Below are positions 33,289-41,820 of a stretch of DNA of 64,000 nt, piece after piece. The notes under the pieces were generated by a model. The model ran no database searches and had not been told where the DNA came from. It saw only the letters and a program-made list of their open reading frames with translations. A program made the translations under genes and the position numbers. Positions within the stretch are counted from its first letter, which is position 1; every line of letters begins with the position of its first letter. Source of the stretch: Acidimicrobiia bacterium (lineage in GTDB: Bacteria; Actinomycetota; Acidimicrobiia; Spongiisociales; ZC4RG35); the NCBI GenBank assembly GCA_028284765.1, contig JANQRA010000013.1, forward strand, positions 1-64,000, written 5' to 3'.

Positions 33289-34196
33289 CCAGTGCCTTCT
33301 GTGCGGCTGCGCAGACCGGCCGCCGCCGTCAGCAACAGGTGAGCCATGACGTCAGCGGTCTGATGATCGCGGTCCAGGTCTGGATCCAGCTCCACGAAGT
33401 CCATGTCGCTGACGAAGGGATGAGCCGCACAACGGAACACTCCTGTCGCGAGATCCCTCACACTCAGGCCACCCGGGCGAGATCCCGGACAACCCGGTGC
33501 GAAGGCTCGGTCCAGCACGTCTAGATCGACATCGACGTATATGCCATCGCACGTGGCCGAGAGCTGGGCCAAGGCCACATCGACCGCCGCCTGCATCCCG
33601 ATCTGACTCACCTGTTCGACCGTGACTGTTGTGATGCCGGCGTCGTCTGCGTATTGGCGGTAAGGGGCGGAGTTGGAGAAGGAGTGGATGCCGATCTGAA
33701 CGATGTTCTGGCCCGGAAGGCCATGCTCTTCCACGAGTCCTCGAATCGGGTTCCCGTTGTTTGGCCCGTTTGCCAGGCTACGTACATCGTGATGGGCATC
33801 GAAAGTGATCAGCCCGATCTTCTCGGGATCCGCTGACGCGGCTGCGACGAGCGGTCGGGTGATGGCGTTGTCTCCACCAAGGAAGAGAGTCAGTGACGCC
33901 TGGTTCATCTCAGATCTCCTACGAGAGAGATCACCTATCAAAGGGACGGGGCCGATCTCGGACACCGGCCAGTTACCTAGATCTCTGACACCAAGATCAC
34001 CGAAGTCGATGCCGGTTTCGCCTTGGAACGTCGAGTAGCGGAGCAGCTTGTCTCGCACGACCAGGGGTGCAAGGTCGGCGCGACTCGGCGAGAGCGACGA
34101 CCGCGACGCAGGCACCCCCACTACCTGGAGCAACGGGTCAGGTGACTCCGAAGCGAGCCAGACGTTTGCCGTGGGCCAATCGGGGTCAGGGCGCAT
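33285..34196 (-). CDS. Arginase-family hydrolase, probable formimidoylglutamase
   Basis: A 303-residue ureohydrolase. Position next to urocanate hydratase (overlap 11 bases) suggests it removes the formimino group from N-formimino-glutamate in histidine breakdown. Metal-binding motifs: DAHHD at 133-137 and D222-V-D224 in [10 protein letters not shown]. The first family motif reads [10 protein letters not shown], with N110 where GGDH normally supplies a manganese ligand. This may mark a subgroup rather than a dead enzyme, since all other ligands are kept. ATG 34196 begins the protein inside the end of hutU; the extension to 34250 has no support. Confidence 0.85.
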   Translation of the reverse strand: MRPDPDWPTANVWLASESPDPLLQVVGVPASRSSLSPSRADLAPLVVRDKLLRYSTFQGETGIDFGDLGVRDLGNWPVSEIGPVPLIGDLSRRRSEMNQASLTLFLGGDNAITRPLVAAASADPEKIGLITFDAHHDVRSLANGPNNGNPIRGLVEEHGLPGQNIVQIGIHSFSNSAPYRQYADDAGITTVTVEQVSQIGMQAAVDVALAQLSATCDGIYVDVDLDVLDRAFAPGCPGSRPGGLSVRDLATGVFRCAAHPFVSDMDFVELDPDLDRDHQTADVMAHLLLTAAAGLRSRTEGTG

Positions 34197-35850
34197 CGAG
34201 CATTGGGATATCGACGCCTCTTTCCCTGGCGACAGTCCGGGCTTTCTCATATCCCGCGTCTGCGTGTCTCATGACACCGGTTCCGGGGTCGTTGGTGAGC
34301 ACGCGCTCGACACGCAGGGCGCCCTGATCAGTCCCGTCTGCCACGACTTGGGCCCCCGAGTGAATCGAGTTTCCGATTCCGACGCCACCTCCATGGTGGA
34401 CGGCCACCCACGCTGCGCCAGATGACACATTGAGCATCGCGTTGAGAATCGGCCAGTCGGCGACGGCGTCTGAGCCATCGAGCATCGCTTCCGTCTCTCG
34501 GTAGGGGCTGGCGACTGAGCCCGAGTCGAGATGGTCGCGACCGATGACGATGGGCGCTGAGATCTCCCCCGACGCAACCAGTTCGCTGAATCGGAGACCC
34601 GCAAGATGTCTCTCCCCGTACGACAACCAGCAGATGCGGGCAGGGAGCCCCTGGTACTGCACTTTCTCGCCTGCCATCCGGAGCCATCGGAGAAGCGGCT
34701 CGTTGTCAGGGAACAACTCAATGAGCGCCCGGTCGGTAACGGCAATGTCCGCCGGGTCACCGCTGAGGGCAACCCATCGGAAGGGCCCCGAGCCCTCGGC
34801 AAAGAGATCTCGGATGTACGCAGGAACGAAGCCGGGATATGCGAAGGCGTCGGGGTACCCGGCGGTTTGTGCCTCGCCTCTGAGGTTGTTCCCGTAGTCG
34901 AACACCTCGGCGCCGGCGCGTTGAAAGCCGACCATGGCTTCGACCTGCGAAGCCATCGACTCGCGTGCGGCCTTGATGTACGTATCGGGGTCATCGCCTC
35001 GCAGATTCTCGGCCTCGTCGAGGGTGTAGCCGGATGGGACGTATCCGTAGAGCGGATCGTGGGCCGATGTCTGGTCGGTCACGATGTCGACGTCGAGCCC
35101 CATTTCGAGGAGCTGTGGGAAGAGGTCGGCAGCGTTGCCGAGAAGCCCGATTGAAAGGGCCTTCTGGTCTCGTTTGGCTTCGGCTGCGAGTCGGATCGCC
35201 TCCTCGACCGAGTCGGCCTGGACGTCGAGGTACTTCGTCTCTAGTCGTCTATCGATTCGGCGCTGATCGACCTCGACGCAGATAGCGACCCCTCCGTTCA
35301 TGGTGATGGCCAGTGGCTGGGCGCCCCCCATCCCTCCAAGCCCTCCGGTGAGGGTGAGAGTCCCGGCGAGAGTCCCGCCGAACTTCTTCTCAGCGATGGC
35401 GACGAATGTCTGATAGGTGCCCTGGAGGATTCCCTGTGTTCCGATGTAGATCCAAGACCCCGCCGTCATCTGTCCATACATCATCAAGCCCTTGGCCTCG
35501 AGGTCCCAGAAGTGATCCAGGTTTGCCCACTTGGGAACCAGGAGACTGTTGGCGATTAGGACCCGCGGTGCCATGTCATGAGTTCGGAAGACGCCGACTG
35601 GCTTGCCCGACTGCACGAGCATCGTCTGGTCGTTCTCCAGCCGTTGGAGCGTGGCGACGATGGCGTGGAGCGATTCGATGTTGCGTGCCGCCTTGCCTCG
35701 CCCGCCATACACAATCAGATTCTCTGGGTCTTCGGCGACGTGGGGGTCGAGGTTGTTGAGCAGGCAGCGGAGGGCAGCTTCTTGGAGCCAACCGTTCGTA
35801 TTGAGTTCAGACCCTGTGGGAGCGTGAAGCGGGAAGGTGAGGTCGAGCAT
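34186..35850 (-). CDS. hutU: Urocanate hydratase
   Basis: Second enzyme of histidine degradation, adding water to urocanate with tightly bound NAD+. The 554-residue product matches the family from end to end: [77 protein letters not shown], the [12 protein letters not shown] segment with the NAD site before it, [10 protein letters not shown] and [15 protein letters not shown]. hutH and hutI are not in the window. ATG 35850 follows TAATCT by eight bases. The 5' region is a rearranged copy of itself (see 35839-35949). Confidence 0.97.
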   Translation of the reverse strand: MLDLTFPLHAPTGSELNTNGWLQEAALRCLLNNLDPHVAEDPENLIVYGGRGKAARNIESLHAIVATLQRLENDQTMLVQSGKPVGVFRTHDMAPRVLIANSLLVPKWANLDHFWDLEAKGLMMYGQMTAGSWIYIGTQGILQGTYQTFVAIAEKKFGGTLAGTLTLTGGLGGMGGAQPLAITMNGGVAICVEVDQRRIDRRLETKYLDVQADSVEEAIRLAAEAKRDQKALSIGLLGNAADLFPQLLEMGLDVDIVTDQTSAHDPLYGYVPSGYTLDEAENLRGDDPDTYIKAARESMASQVEAMVGFQRAGAEVFDYGNNLRGEAQTAGYPDAFAYPGFVPAYIRDLFAEGSGPFRWVALSGDPADIAVTDRALIELFPDNEPLLRWLRMAGEKVQYQGLPARICWLSYGERHLAGLRFSELVASGEISAPIVIGRDHLDSGSVASPYRETEAMLDGSDAVADWPILNAMLNVSSGAAWVAVHHGGGVGIGNSIHSGAQVVADGTDQGALRVERVLTNDPGTGVMRHADAGYEKARTVARERGVDIPMLDAP

Positions 35851-35935
35851 CTAGAGGGAGATTAGGAGGACTCAAGGCAGCGGGAGTTTCTGAAAGAAAC
35901 TCCAACGTGCCCGAAGGGCACGCGAGGTCGAGCAT
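35807..35935 (-). CDS. Possible 42-residue leader peptide overlapping the hutU start
   Basis: An ATG at 35935 opens a frame ([13 protein letters not shown]...) that ends at 35807, inside hutU but in a different frame. It begins with the same 12 bases as hutU and follows its own TAACCT box by eight bases, so it would be translated if that promoter is active. It reads through two hairpins. It could be an upstream peptide that affects hutU expression, or a relic of a duplicated start region. No homology is recognised. Confidence 0.3.
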   Translation of the reverse strand: MLDLACPSGTLEFLSETPAALSPPNLPLDARPHLPASRSHRV

Positions 35936-35949
35936 TGCGAGCCAGGTTA
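35839..35949 (-). repeat. Duplicated promoter/start module upstream of hutU
   Basis: GAGGTCGAGCAT occurs at 35839-35850 (start of hutU, read on the minus strand as ATGCTCGACCTC) and again at 35924-35935, an offset of 85 bases. Each copy has a TAAYCT -10 box exactly eight bases upstream on the minus strand (35864-35859 and 35949-35944). The 73 bases between contain two hairpins. The offset is not a multiple of three. Confidence 0.75.
35883..35922. other. Two adjacent perfect stem-loops upstream of hutU
   Basis: GGAGTTTC/GAAACTCC (35883-35890, 35896-35903; 5-base loop) and CGTGCCC/GGGCACG (35906-35912, 35916-35922; loop GAA) stand back to back between the duplicated start modules. They could end transcripts from the upper promoter or from the ABC operon upstream, or form an attenuator-like leader. 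There is no T-run. Confidence 0.6.
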
Positions 35950-35977
35950 GGACGTGTTGGCTCGTCGAACTTGATCC

Positions 35978-36002
35978 GATATCAGCCGCATTTGGCGATA
36001 TC
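35978..36002. promoter_or_regulatory. Inverted repeat GATATC..GATATC upstream of hutU
   Basis: GATATC-A-GCC and GGC-GATATC pair around a 6-base centre, with one unpaired A. It lies about 30 bases upstream of the outer -10 box of hutU and after the stop of the ABC permease gene. It could be an operator for hut control or part of a terminator for the ABC operon. Confidence 0.4.
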
Positions 36003-36038
36003 AACCCCGGGTTCGGAAACGGGTCCGAAGGGCACGGA

Positions 36039-36848
36039 TTACTTGCGGAGCATGCCGTCGAGACGGCGGGCGGCGATGGCTGACCCGACGAGACCCATCA
36101 CGACCAGGAACGCTGCGTGGCCAAGCATCGTCCAGTCGATGGCTCCGAGTGTGAAGCCCCGGAGCAGCTCCGCCCCGTGATACAGGGGTGAGATCTTCAC
36201 GGCCGTCTGCAGGATCGGGGGATAGACATCGATAGGGAAGAAGGTTCCGGAGAACAAGAAGAGAGGGATCGTGGCGAGGGTGACGAGATCGAAGTCCTGC
36301 CACGACTTCATCCAGGTGGTGGCAGCTAGGCCGACTGCTCCAAACGCGAAGCCGATCAGAGTGGCTGCCGGGATCGCCATCAACGCCCAAGGTGACTCGG
36401 TCATGCCGAATGCAAACATCACGCCGATGAAGGCGGTGGAATAGAGAACGCCCCGAAGGAGGGCCCATCCGATCTCACCGATGGCGATGTCCATCGGTTT
36501 CATGGGGGTGGTCAGGATTCCCTCGTAGACCTTGCCGAATTGCAGTTTGAAGAAGATGTTGAACGTGGTCTCAATGACGGAACCGTTCATGGCGGAGGCT
36601 GCCATCAGGGCCGGTGCGATCCAGGAGGCGTACGAGAGCACCGATCCGTCACCGAGTTCAATGTTGCCAACAAGGGAACCGGTACCTACACCCACAGCAA
36701 GCAAGTAGAAGACCGGCTCGAAGAATCCTGAGAAGACCACCTTCCACAATCGCCGATAGGCGATGTAGTTCTTTTCCCAGATCCGCTGGGCGCGGAACGG
36801 GGTCATTGTCCCGATCGGGGTGATTCGACTTGGGGCCTGGACGCTCAT
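36039..36848 (-). CDS. ABC-2 type permease (NodJ/daunorubicin-exporter type)
   Basis: A 269-residue membrane protein with six predicted helices. FWEKNYIAYRRLWKVVFSGFF-like sequence at the N terminus, ILTTPMKPMDIAIGEIGWAL and PLFLFSGTFFPIDVYPPILQ are typical of ABC-2 transporters of the NodJ/DrrB group. It is the last of three overlapping genes (38562 down to 36039). The adjacent permease is clearly homologous, with FRFAIVPLFLFSGTFFPISE in the same place, so the transporter is likely a heterodimer of two related permeases with one ATPase. Confidence 0.9.
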   Translation of the reverse strand: MSVQAPSRITPIGTMTPFRAQRIWEKNYIAYRRLWKVVFSGFFEPVFYLLAVGVGTGSLVGNIELGDGSVLSYASWIAPALMAASAMNGSVIETTFNIFFKLQFGKVYEGILTTPMKPMDIAIGEIGWALLRGVLYSTAFIGVMFAFGMTESPWALMAIPAATLIGFAFGAVGLAATTWMKSWQDFDLVTLATIPLFLFSGTFFPIDVYPPILQTAVKISPLYHGAELLRGFTLGAIDWTMLGHAAFLVVMGLVGSAIAARRLDGMLRK

Positions 36849-37636
36849 TCCCTCACCCGTCCGTCCAACAGCTTCACCGACAGGTAGATACCGGCGGTTG
36901 CCATGACCAGCAGGTATCCGAAATGAACCCACATCGGGAGAGACGTGACGATCGTGGCATCGGCGTCGGGTAATGCGATCTTGCGAACCAGTTCAACACC
37001 ATGGAACAGCGGGGTGAGGTAGGCGACAGGCTCTAGCCACTCGGGAAGTTCGCTGATCGGGAAGAAGGTCCCCGAGAAAAGAAAAAGGGGCACGATTGCA
37101 AACCGGAACATCGTCGACAGACTCCGGCCGTCATCTTGAGTGAGGGTCCAGGCCGTGATGACGGAGGTGAAGGCAATTCCGGTGAGGATCGCCGGGGGTA
37201 TAGCGAGTAGGGCTGGGCCGATCTCCAGGGCATCAAAGACGACTGCGATGACGGCGAAGACGATCAAGGTGAATCCGAGTCTCCCGACGCCCCAGATCAG
37301 ACGTCCCCAGATGATGTCGGCAGGCCCCAGGGGAGTTGTGATCGTGCCATGGAAGTTCTTTCTCCAGATGAGCCCGGCCATCACCGGGAAAGATCCGTCG
37401 CCTGCTCCGTTTTGCATCGCGTTGGCTGCCATCAGGCCACTGGCGACGAAGGTGACAAACGGGACCGAGAGGTTGGCTTCGCTTCCTCCGTCGATGAATT
37501 GCCCGAGCCCGAAGCCCAACGCAGCCAGGAACAAGACCGGGTTGACAAAGCTCGTGATGACCGTCCCGCGCCACGTTCTTCGGTACGCCATCACCTCCGA
37601 CTCGGCATATCGGAAGGAGCGGGAAAGAGCGGTCAT
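36845..37636 (-). CDS. ABC-2 type permease (NodJ/daunorubicin-exporter type)
   Basis: A 263-residue six-helix permease, homologous to the gene after it. GTITTPLGPADIIWGRLIWG is the cytoplasmic loop of this group, and VPLFLFSGTFFPISELPEWL the re-entrant segment. ATG 37636 shares a base with the ATPase stop (TGATG) and its own stop overlaps the next permease start by four bases. The substrate is unknown; the group exports lipids, sugars and drugs. Confidence 0.9.
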   Translation of the reverse strand: MTALSRSFRYAESEVMAYRRTWRGTVITSFVNPVLFLAALGFGLGQFIDGGSEANLSVPFVTFVASGLMAANAMQNGAGDGSFPVMAGLIWRKNFHGTITTPLGPADIIWGRLIWGVGRLGFTLIVFAVIAVVFDALEIGPALLAIPPAILTGIAFTSVITAWTLTQDDGRSLSTMFRFAIVPLFLFSGTFFPISELPEWLEPVAYLTPLFHGVELVRKIALPDADATIVTSLPMWVHFGYLLVMATAGIYLSVKLLDGRVRE

Positions 37637-38562
37637 CAGTCGATCAATCCGCGACCCGTTAGCCGCAGGAACACATCTTCGAGGGTCGAGCGACGAACCA
37701 GCACCTGCTCGGGGTGGATTCCCTTTTGGTTAAGCCCGTCTTGGGTCTGCTCCGAGTCCTCTGTGTACAGCAGAACTCGGTCGGCCAAAACCTCCGAGCG
37801 CTCAGCCAGCCCAGCCATCTGGAGGACGGCCTGGTCCTTCACTTCTTCTCCGAAGCGAAGCTCGACGACCTCTTTGGTGGCATAGCGAGTTATCAGGTCG
37901 CGGGGTGAGCCTTCAGCGACGATCTTTCCTTGGTCCATGACCACGAGTCGATCGCACAGCTGTTCAGCTTCATCCATGTAGTGAGTTGTGATCACCAACG
38001 TCGCGCCCTCCCTCTTGAGTCGGTAGAGCCGATCCCAGAGAAGGTGTCGTGCTTGAGGGTCGAGGCCTGTGGTCGGCTCATCGAGGATGATGAGGTCCGG
38101 GTCATTGATCAGGGCGCGGGCGATTGTCAAACGTCGTTTCATTCCACCGGAGAGAGGCTCGACACGCGACTCGCGGCGCTCGGTCAGTTGGGCGAACTCC
38201 AACAACTCGTCGATACGCGGCATGATCTCGGGCTTCTTCATGTCGTGGTATCGCCCGTAGATGTAGAGGTTTTCAGCGACCGTCAGTTCGAGGTCGAGAT
38301 TGTCCTCCTGTGGGACCACCCCAAGCCGTGACCGGATTTCTCGACCCTGACTAGCGGGATCGAGACCGAACACCGTCATCTTTCCCTCAGTGATCGGGCT
38401 GACCGTCGTGATCATCTTCATTGTCGAGGTCTTGCCGGCACCGTTCGGGCCGAGGAAGCCAAAGGCCTCACCAGGCTGAATGTCGAAGTCGACGGCGTCA
38501 ACGGCGGTGAAGTCGCCGAATTTCTTGGTCAGGCCCCGTGCCTGAACGAGGGATTCACTCAT
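37636..38562 (-). CDS. ABC transporter ATP-binding protein (NodI/DrrA type)
   Basis: A 308-residue ATPase: Walker A FLGPNGAGKTSTM, Q-loop VVPQEDNLD, signature LSGGMKRRLTIARAL, Walker B LIILDEPTTGLDP and switch VITTHYMDEAEQLCD. EDNLDLELTVAENL after the Q-loop and the C-terminal STLEDVFLRLTGRGL are typical of NodI/DrrA proteins, which drive export of lipo-oligosaccharides or drugs. It is the first gene of the three-gene operon, with a TACCGT box ten bases before the ATG and a palindrome overlapping the promoter. Confidence 0.94.
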   Translation of the reverse strand: MSESLVQARGLTKKFGDFTAVDAVDFDIQPGEAFGFLGPNGAGKTSTMKMITTVSPITEGKMTVFGLDPASQGREIRSRLGVVPQEDNLDLELTVAENLYIYGRYHDMKKPEIMPRIDELLEFAQLTERRESRVEPLSGGMKRRLTIARALINDPDLIILDEPTTGLDPQARHLLWDRLYRLKREGATLVITTHYMDEAEQLCDRLVVMDQGKIVAEGSPRDLITRYATKEVVELRFGEEVKDQAVLQMAGLAERSEVLADRVLLYTEDSEQTQDGLNQKGIHPEQVLVRRSTLEDVFLRLTGRGLID

Positions 38563-38577
38563 CAGTCTGTGGACGGT

Positions 38578-38597
38578 AACTGTTTGGTGCGACAGTT
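38578..38597. promoter_or_regulatory. Inverted repeat overlapping the ABC-exporter promoter
   Basis: AACTGT (38578-38583) and ACAGTT (38592-38597) are exact inverse copies eight bases apart. On the minus strand they lie directly before and partly over the TACCGT -10 box of the exporter operon, where a repressor would block transcription. No regulator gene is adjacent. Confidence 0.5.
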
Positions 38598-38637
38598 CTC
38601 ACATTGATTTGACGAACATCTTGCGGCTGGATCGACG

Positions 38638-39351
38638 TCAGTCGAATCTCAGTTCTGGCTTGTCGGGCCCCAGGATCGCCGATTGCGCTGTGGCACCCGG
38701 CTGGTAGCGCTCGATCAAGTCCAACATCTGGTTGAGGGCGCGAGGAACATCTTCCAAGGCTTCCTCATGAAGGCCCTCGATGGTTATGAGAGCCTCGGAC
38801 GTGTCGGTCCGTGCCGCACTTTGAGCGCTTTGACGCCAGCACCATCTCCTTGCGCTGACAACGAGAGCCTCGTCGACAAACACGACCTCACCTTCGGTGG
38901 GCGCTACTGATTGCGATCCACCAAGGTCGGTGAACTGCTCTGTCCCGTCAGCGTGACGAATCGTCGTGCCTCCGGATACGTCGCGCTGGTCGAACACCGC
39001 GACGGGCACGTGTTCGGAGATGCTCACGAGGTTGGCCATGTCAACGAGGGTGTTGATGGAGGGGATGTCGCCCTGTTTGGTCAGGCGTCGGAGGAGAGCT
39101 TCGGCGGCGTTCCGGTATTGGGTCGGTTTCACGCCAAAGGCAGTGAACGTCTTGCGCCAGGCAGCGATCGAGGCAATCTCGGACAACGGAGTGGATCCCA
39201 GCTGGGCGACGACGTGTTCCTGCGCCTCGGTGTACTCATCTTGCAAAGCTGTCGGCGAAGCTCCATTGGTGGCCCCCTTCAGGTGAATCACTCCACCACG
39301 GATTCCTGGATACGCAGCGAGGACTTCGTCTGCGTATGCGAACCAGCCCAT
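38638..39351 (-). CDS. B3/B4-domain protein (phenylalanyl-tRNA-synthetase beta-like editing fold)
   Basis: A 237-residue protein with the B3/4 domain that in phenylalanyl-tRNA synthetase removes wrongly attached tyrosine. Family signs: AAWRKTFTAFGVKPTQYRNA, then EALLRRLTKQGDIPSINTLVDMAN (in the family as SINTLVD), VAVFDQRDV and VVFVDEALVVSARRWCWRQS. Stand-alone members are thought to edit or bind tRNAs or amino acids, without firm proof. ATG 39351 shares a base with the nitroreductase stop (TGATG). Spelled-out TTG at 39354 was rejected. Confidence 0.88.
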   Translation of the reverse strand: MGWFAYADEVLAAYPGIRGGVIHLKGATNGASPTALQDEYTEAQEHVVAQLGSTPLSEIASIAAWRKTFTAFGVKPTQYRNAAEALLRRLTKQGDIPSINTLVDMANLVSISEHVPVAVFDQRDVSGGTTIRHADGTEQFTDLGGSQSVAPTEGEVVFVDEALVVSARRWCWRQSAQSAARTDTSEALITIEGLHEEALEDVPRALNQMLDLIERYQPGATAQSAILGPDKPELRFD

Positions 39352-39845
39352 CAATAGTGGTTCAGCTTGACCACCTGTGCGGCCTTTTTCCGGCCGCCGA
39401 ACTGACGTGGCTTCGCTTCATCGGTCGGATAACCGAGAGCGATCGCATAGCGTGCTTGGGCCCCGTCAGGCACCCCAAGGAACTCGTTGGCATCCTCAGT
39501 CCGATGGAGGGTGATCGGACATGAAGCGACACCGATCGCTTTTGCCGCCAACATCATGTTCTGTGCCGCTCGGCCAATGTCGAACATGTTCCCATCGGCC
39601 TCCTGGACGAGAACGATGGTTGCGACCGAATCGCGGACGGGCTGGGTGAAGTCTCCGTGTTCAGCGAGCCCTTGGATTCGCTCGGGGTCGGTAATCGCGA
39701 CGAACGTCCAACTCTGGCGGTTCTTCGAAGAGCCAGTCCAGCGCCCGGCTTCGAGGATGGCTCCGAGGTCTTCGTTGCTCAATGGTTCCGGCTTGTAGTC
39801 ACGCAGGGCGCGCAGCCCCATGATGAAGTCGTATTGATCTGACAT
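39351..39845 (-). CDS. Nitroreductase-family FMN oxidoreductase
   Basis: A 164-residue short nitroreductase: LRALRDYKPEPLSNEDLGAI, EAGRWTGSSKNRQSWTFVAI (the FMN-binding S-x-x-N-x-Q-x-W segment), DIGRAAQNMMLAAKAIGVAS and YAIALGYPTDEAKPRQFGGRK. Members reduce nitro groups, quinones or enones with NAD(P)H. The small size is typical of the actinobacterial branch near FbiB/BluB relatives, but the exact role is unknown. ATG 39845 follows TAGGCT by six bases. Confidence 0.9.
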   Translation of the reverse strand: MSDQYDFIMGLRALRDYKPEPLSNEDLGAILEAGRWTGSSKNRQSWTFVAITDPERIQGLAEHGDFTQPVRDSVATIVLVQEADGNMFDIGRAAQNMMLAAKAIGVASCPITLHRTEDANEFLGVPDGAQARYAIALGYPTDEAKPRQFGGRKKAAQVVKLNHY

Positions 39846-39851
39846 CTGGCG

Positions 39852-39857
39852 AGCCTA
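39852..39857 (-). promoter_or_regulatory. -10 box for leaderless nitroreductase gene
   Basis: On the minus strand TAGGCT lies six bases before ATG 39845, between it and the stop of the thioesterase gene. Confidence 0.5.
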
Positions 39858-39868
39858 CGTCGAATGAG

Positions 39869-40297
39869 CTAGCGCGGATACACAACCAACTGGGTGCACC
39901 TGAACTCAGCGAGAGTCTTCGATGTCGACTGGTCGCTCACGGTTACGTCCCAAACCTGAGTGGTGCGCCCTCCGTGGAGCATCCTGGCGTCGGCCACCAT
40001 CGTTCCTTCAAGGAGTGTTGACAGGAAGTTTGCTTTGAGCTCGATGGTGGTGAATCCAGTTGCTCCCTCCGGGAGATTCCCCATGCAGCCGTACCCGGCG
40101 GCCGTGTCGGCGAGGGCGATAACCGCGCCGGCATGCAGGTATCCGTTTGGAGCGAGGTGGTGGGTGTCGATTTGGCACGCTATTTGTGCTGTTCCTCCCT
40201 CGAGCCCCATCAACTCGAATCCGAGGTGACCCGGCAGTTTCCCGGCCCCCTCGGTTCTGAGCCATGCAGTGAGTTCGTCATGTGACACACCGTCCAT
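39869..40297 (-). CDS. PaaI-family hotdog thioesterase
   Basis: A 142-residue hotdog-fold protein: PGHLGFELMGLEGGTAQIAC, the active-site helix PNGYLHAGAVIALADTAAGYGC (with HAG in place of HGG and D in LADT), GFTTIELKANFLSTLLEG, and LHGGRTTQVWDVTVSDQ. Likely an acyl- or aryl-CoA thioesterase; distinct from the paralogue at 31.8 kb. ATG 40297 opens the domain; the long upstream frame covers deoD on the other strand and is not coding. It is divergent from deoD. Confidence 0.88.
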   Translation of the reverse strand: MDGVSHDELTAWLRTEGAGKLPGHLGFELMGLEGGTAQIACQIDTHHLAPNGYLHAGAVIALADTAAGYGCMGNLPEGATGFTTIELKANFLSTLLEGTMVADARMLHGGRTTQVWDVTVSDQSTSKTLAEFRCTQLVVYPR

Positions 40298-40357
40298 CGA
40301 GCGGCGAGCGTAGTTGGATAGGGTCAAAGCGAATCGATCCCTTGGAGTCTGCAACCA

Positions 40358-41080
40358 ATGCCAACCCCTCATATCTCGGCCGACCGCGGGGCCTTCGCCC
40401 CGTCGATCCTCCTGCCTGGAGATCCCCTGCGAGCGAAGCACATCGCCGACAACTTCCTCTCCGACGTGACTCAAATCAACGCTGTTCGGAACATGCTCGG
40501 ATACACCGGCACATACGAAGGCGTGCCGATCTCGGTCATGGGTACCGGGATGGGAATCCCGTCGGCTTCGATCTATGCGACCGAGTTGGTCAACGAGTAC
40601 GGAGTCGAGCGGCTCATCAGGGTTGGCTCTTGTGGAGCGGTCACTGAGAAGGTGGCGGTGCGCGACGTGATTCTCGCAATCGGGGCGTGTACCGACTCCT
40701 TGGTCAATCGCACCCGATATGGGGGACTCGACTTCGCTGCCACCGCAGATTTCTGGCTGCTGAAGGCTGCTTCCGACGCGGCAGCCGCCAAGGGCATCGA
40801 TGTGAAGGTTGGGAACGTGCACTCAGCCGATCTCTTCTACAACCCCGATGCAGAGGCCTTCGATCGCATGGAGAACATGGGTGTTCTTGCAGTGGAGATG
40901 GAGGCTGCGGGGCTCTATGGCGTTGCTGCCGAGCATGGCGGGCGCGCTCTGACGATCTGCACGGTCTCAGATCACATCCGGACTGGCGAAGCGACCTCGT
41001 CGGACGAACGCCAGCAGACCTTCAACGAGATGGTCGAGATCGCTCTAGAGGCTGTGAAGCTGGACGTCGGAGCCGCCTAA
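40358..41080 (+). CDS. deoD: Purine nucleoside phosphorylase, DeoD type
   Basis: Splits purine (deoxy)nucleosides with phosphate into base and sugar-1-phosphate. The 240-residue product matches the hexameric bacterial type throughout: the N-terminal [51 protein letters not shown] (phosphate site GTGMG), [18 protein letters not shown], the catalytic stretch [15 protein letters not shown] and the acid in [13 protein letters not shown] ten bases upstream of ATG 40358 serves as a weak Shine-Dalgarno. The NCS2 purine permease 1 kb downstream fits a shared role in purine salvage. Confidence 0.96.
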   Translation: MPTPHISADRGAFAPSILLPGDPLRAKHIADNFLSDVTQINAVRNMLGYTGTYEGVPISVMGTGMGIPSASIYATELVNEYGVERLIRVGSCGAVTEKVAVRDVILAIGACTDSLVNRTRYGGLDFAATADFWLLKAASDAAAAKGIDVKVGNVHSADLFYNPDAEAFDRMENMGVLAVEMEAAGLYGVAAEHGGRALTICTVSDHIRTGEATSSDERQQTFNEMVEIALEAVKLDVGAA

Positions 41081-41090
41081 CCCCTCTCCG

Positions 41091-41130
41091 ACGTAATAGG
41101 TGTCCGGGCTAACGCCTATTACGTTATAGT
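41091..41130. promoter_or_regulatory. Long stem-loop after deoD fused to the azlC promoter
   Basis: ACGTAATAGGTGT (41091-41103) pairs with ACGCCTATTACGT (41112-41124), 13 bp with one G-T pair and an 8-base loop. It begins 10 bases after deoD and ends on the base before TATAGT (41125-41130), the likely -10 box of azlC. It could terminate deoD transcripts, act as an operator over the azlC -35 region, or both. Confidence 0.65.
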
Positions 41131-41139
41131 CCCGCCCTC

Positions 41140-41820
41140 ATGGCAGTGGATAGAGCGATCGTGCGTCGAGCGGTGGGTGACGCTGTTCCGCTGTATGTCC
41201 CCGCCATTCCGTTCTCTCTGGTCATCGGTCTGGCCATAAGCGAAGCGGGCGTAAACCCGCTGGCCGGATGGTCGACGTCCTGGTTGATCTTTGGAGGGGC
41301 CGCCCAACTAACCCTGATCACGTTGGTTGGCGCCGGCACGGCTCTGGCAGCAGCTGTCATGGCTGCGCTGGTCGTCAACGCCAGACACCTCATGTACTCC
41401 GCGGCCCTTGCGCCGACCTTTCAGAATCAACCTGCATGGTTCCGATGGCTCGGCCCCTACGTCCTCATCGACCAGGTCTTCGCCCTGGCAATGCTGGAGG
41501 AGAAGACCGACCCGGTCGCGTTCCGGACCTACTACCTGTCGATCGGGTTCACTTTCTGGGCGCTTTGGCAGTCAACTACTGCACTTGGGCTCGCACTCGG
41601 CCCGGTGGTTCCGGATTCGTGGAATCTCGAATTTGCGGTCCCGATCCTGTTCCTGGGTCTGATCGTCATTGGGCTCGACAAGTCATCGAAGGCAGCGGCA
41701 GCGCTCGTCGGTGCCGGAGTGACCTTCCTCACCGCAGGGCTGCCCAACCGATCCGGCCTCCTGGTCGGTGCCCTGGCAGGGATTCTGGCCGGAACGATGA
41801 TCGAAAGGTTCAGGCCTTGA
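41140..41820 (+). CDS. azlC: AzlC-family amino-acid exporter subunit
   Basis: A 226-residue membrane protein with about six helices, the large subunit of the AzlCD branched-chain amino acid exporter. Family features: ATG followed by a helix with VPAIPFSLVIGLAISEAGVN, the conserved FGGAAQLTLITLVGAG, and ALVVNARHLMYSAALAPTF with the NARH motif. The small partner AzlD follows with a four-base overlap. ATG 41140 lies nine bases after the TATAGT box. Confidence 0.93.
   Translation: MAVDRAIVRRAVGDAVPLYVPAIPFSLVIGLAISEAGVNPLAGWSTSWLIFGGAAQLTLITLVGAGTALAAAVMAALVVNARHLMYSAALAPTFQNQPAWFRWLGPYVLIDQVFALAMLEEKTDPVAFRTYYLSIGFTFWALWQSTTALGLALGPVVPDSWNLEFAVPILFLGLIVIGLDKSSKAAAALVGAGVTFLTAGLPNRSGLLVGALAGILAGTMIERFRP

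Noticed and set aside
29146-34196. A complete histidine-degradation cluster including HutI at 29146
   Set aside because: The amidohydrolase is 3 kb away, on the other strand, grouped with maf and starting with a D-S-H-A-H motif common to many amidohydrolases; no hutH is present, so only hutU and the hutG-like gene are assigned.
41268-41816. Upstream part of the frame containing azlD
   Set aside because: It overlaps azlC in another phase; AzlD homology begins at TTG 41817.
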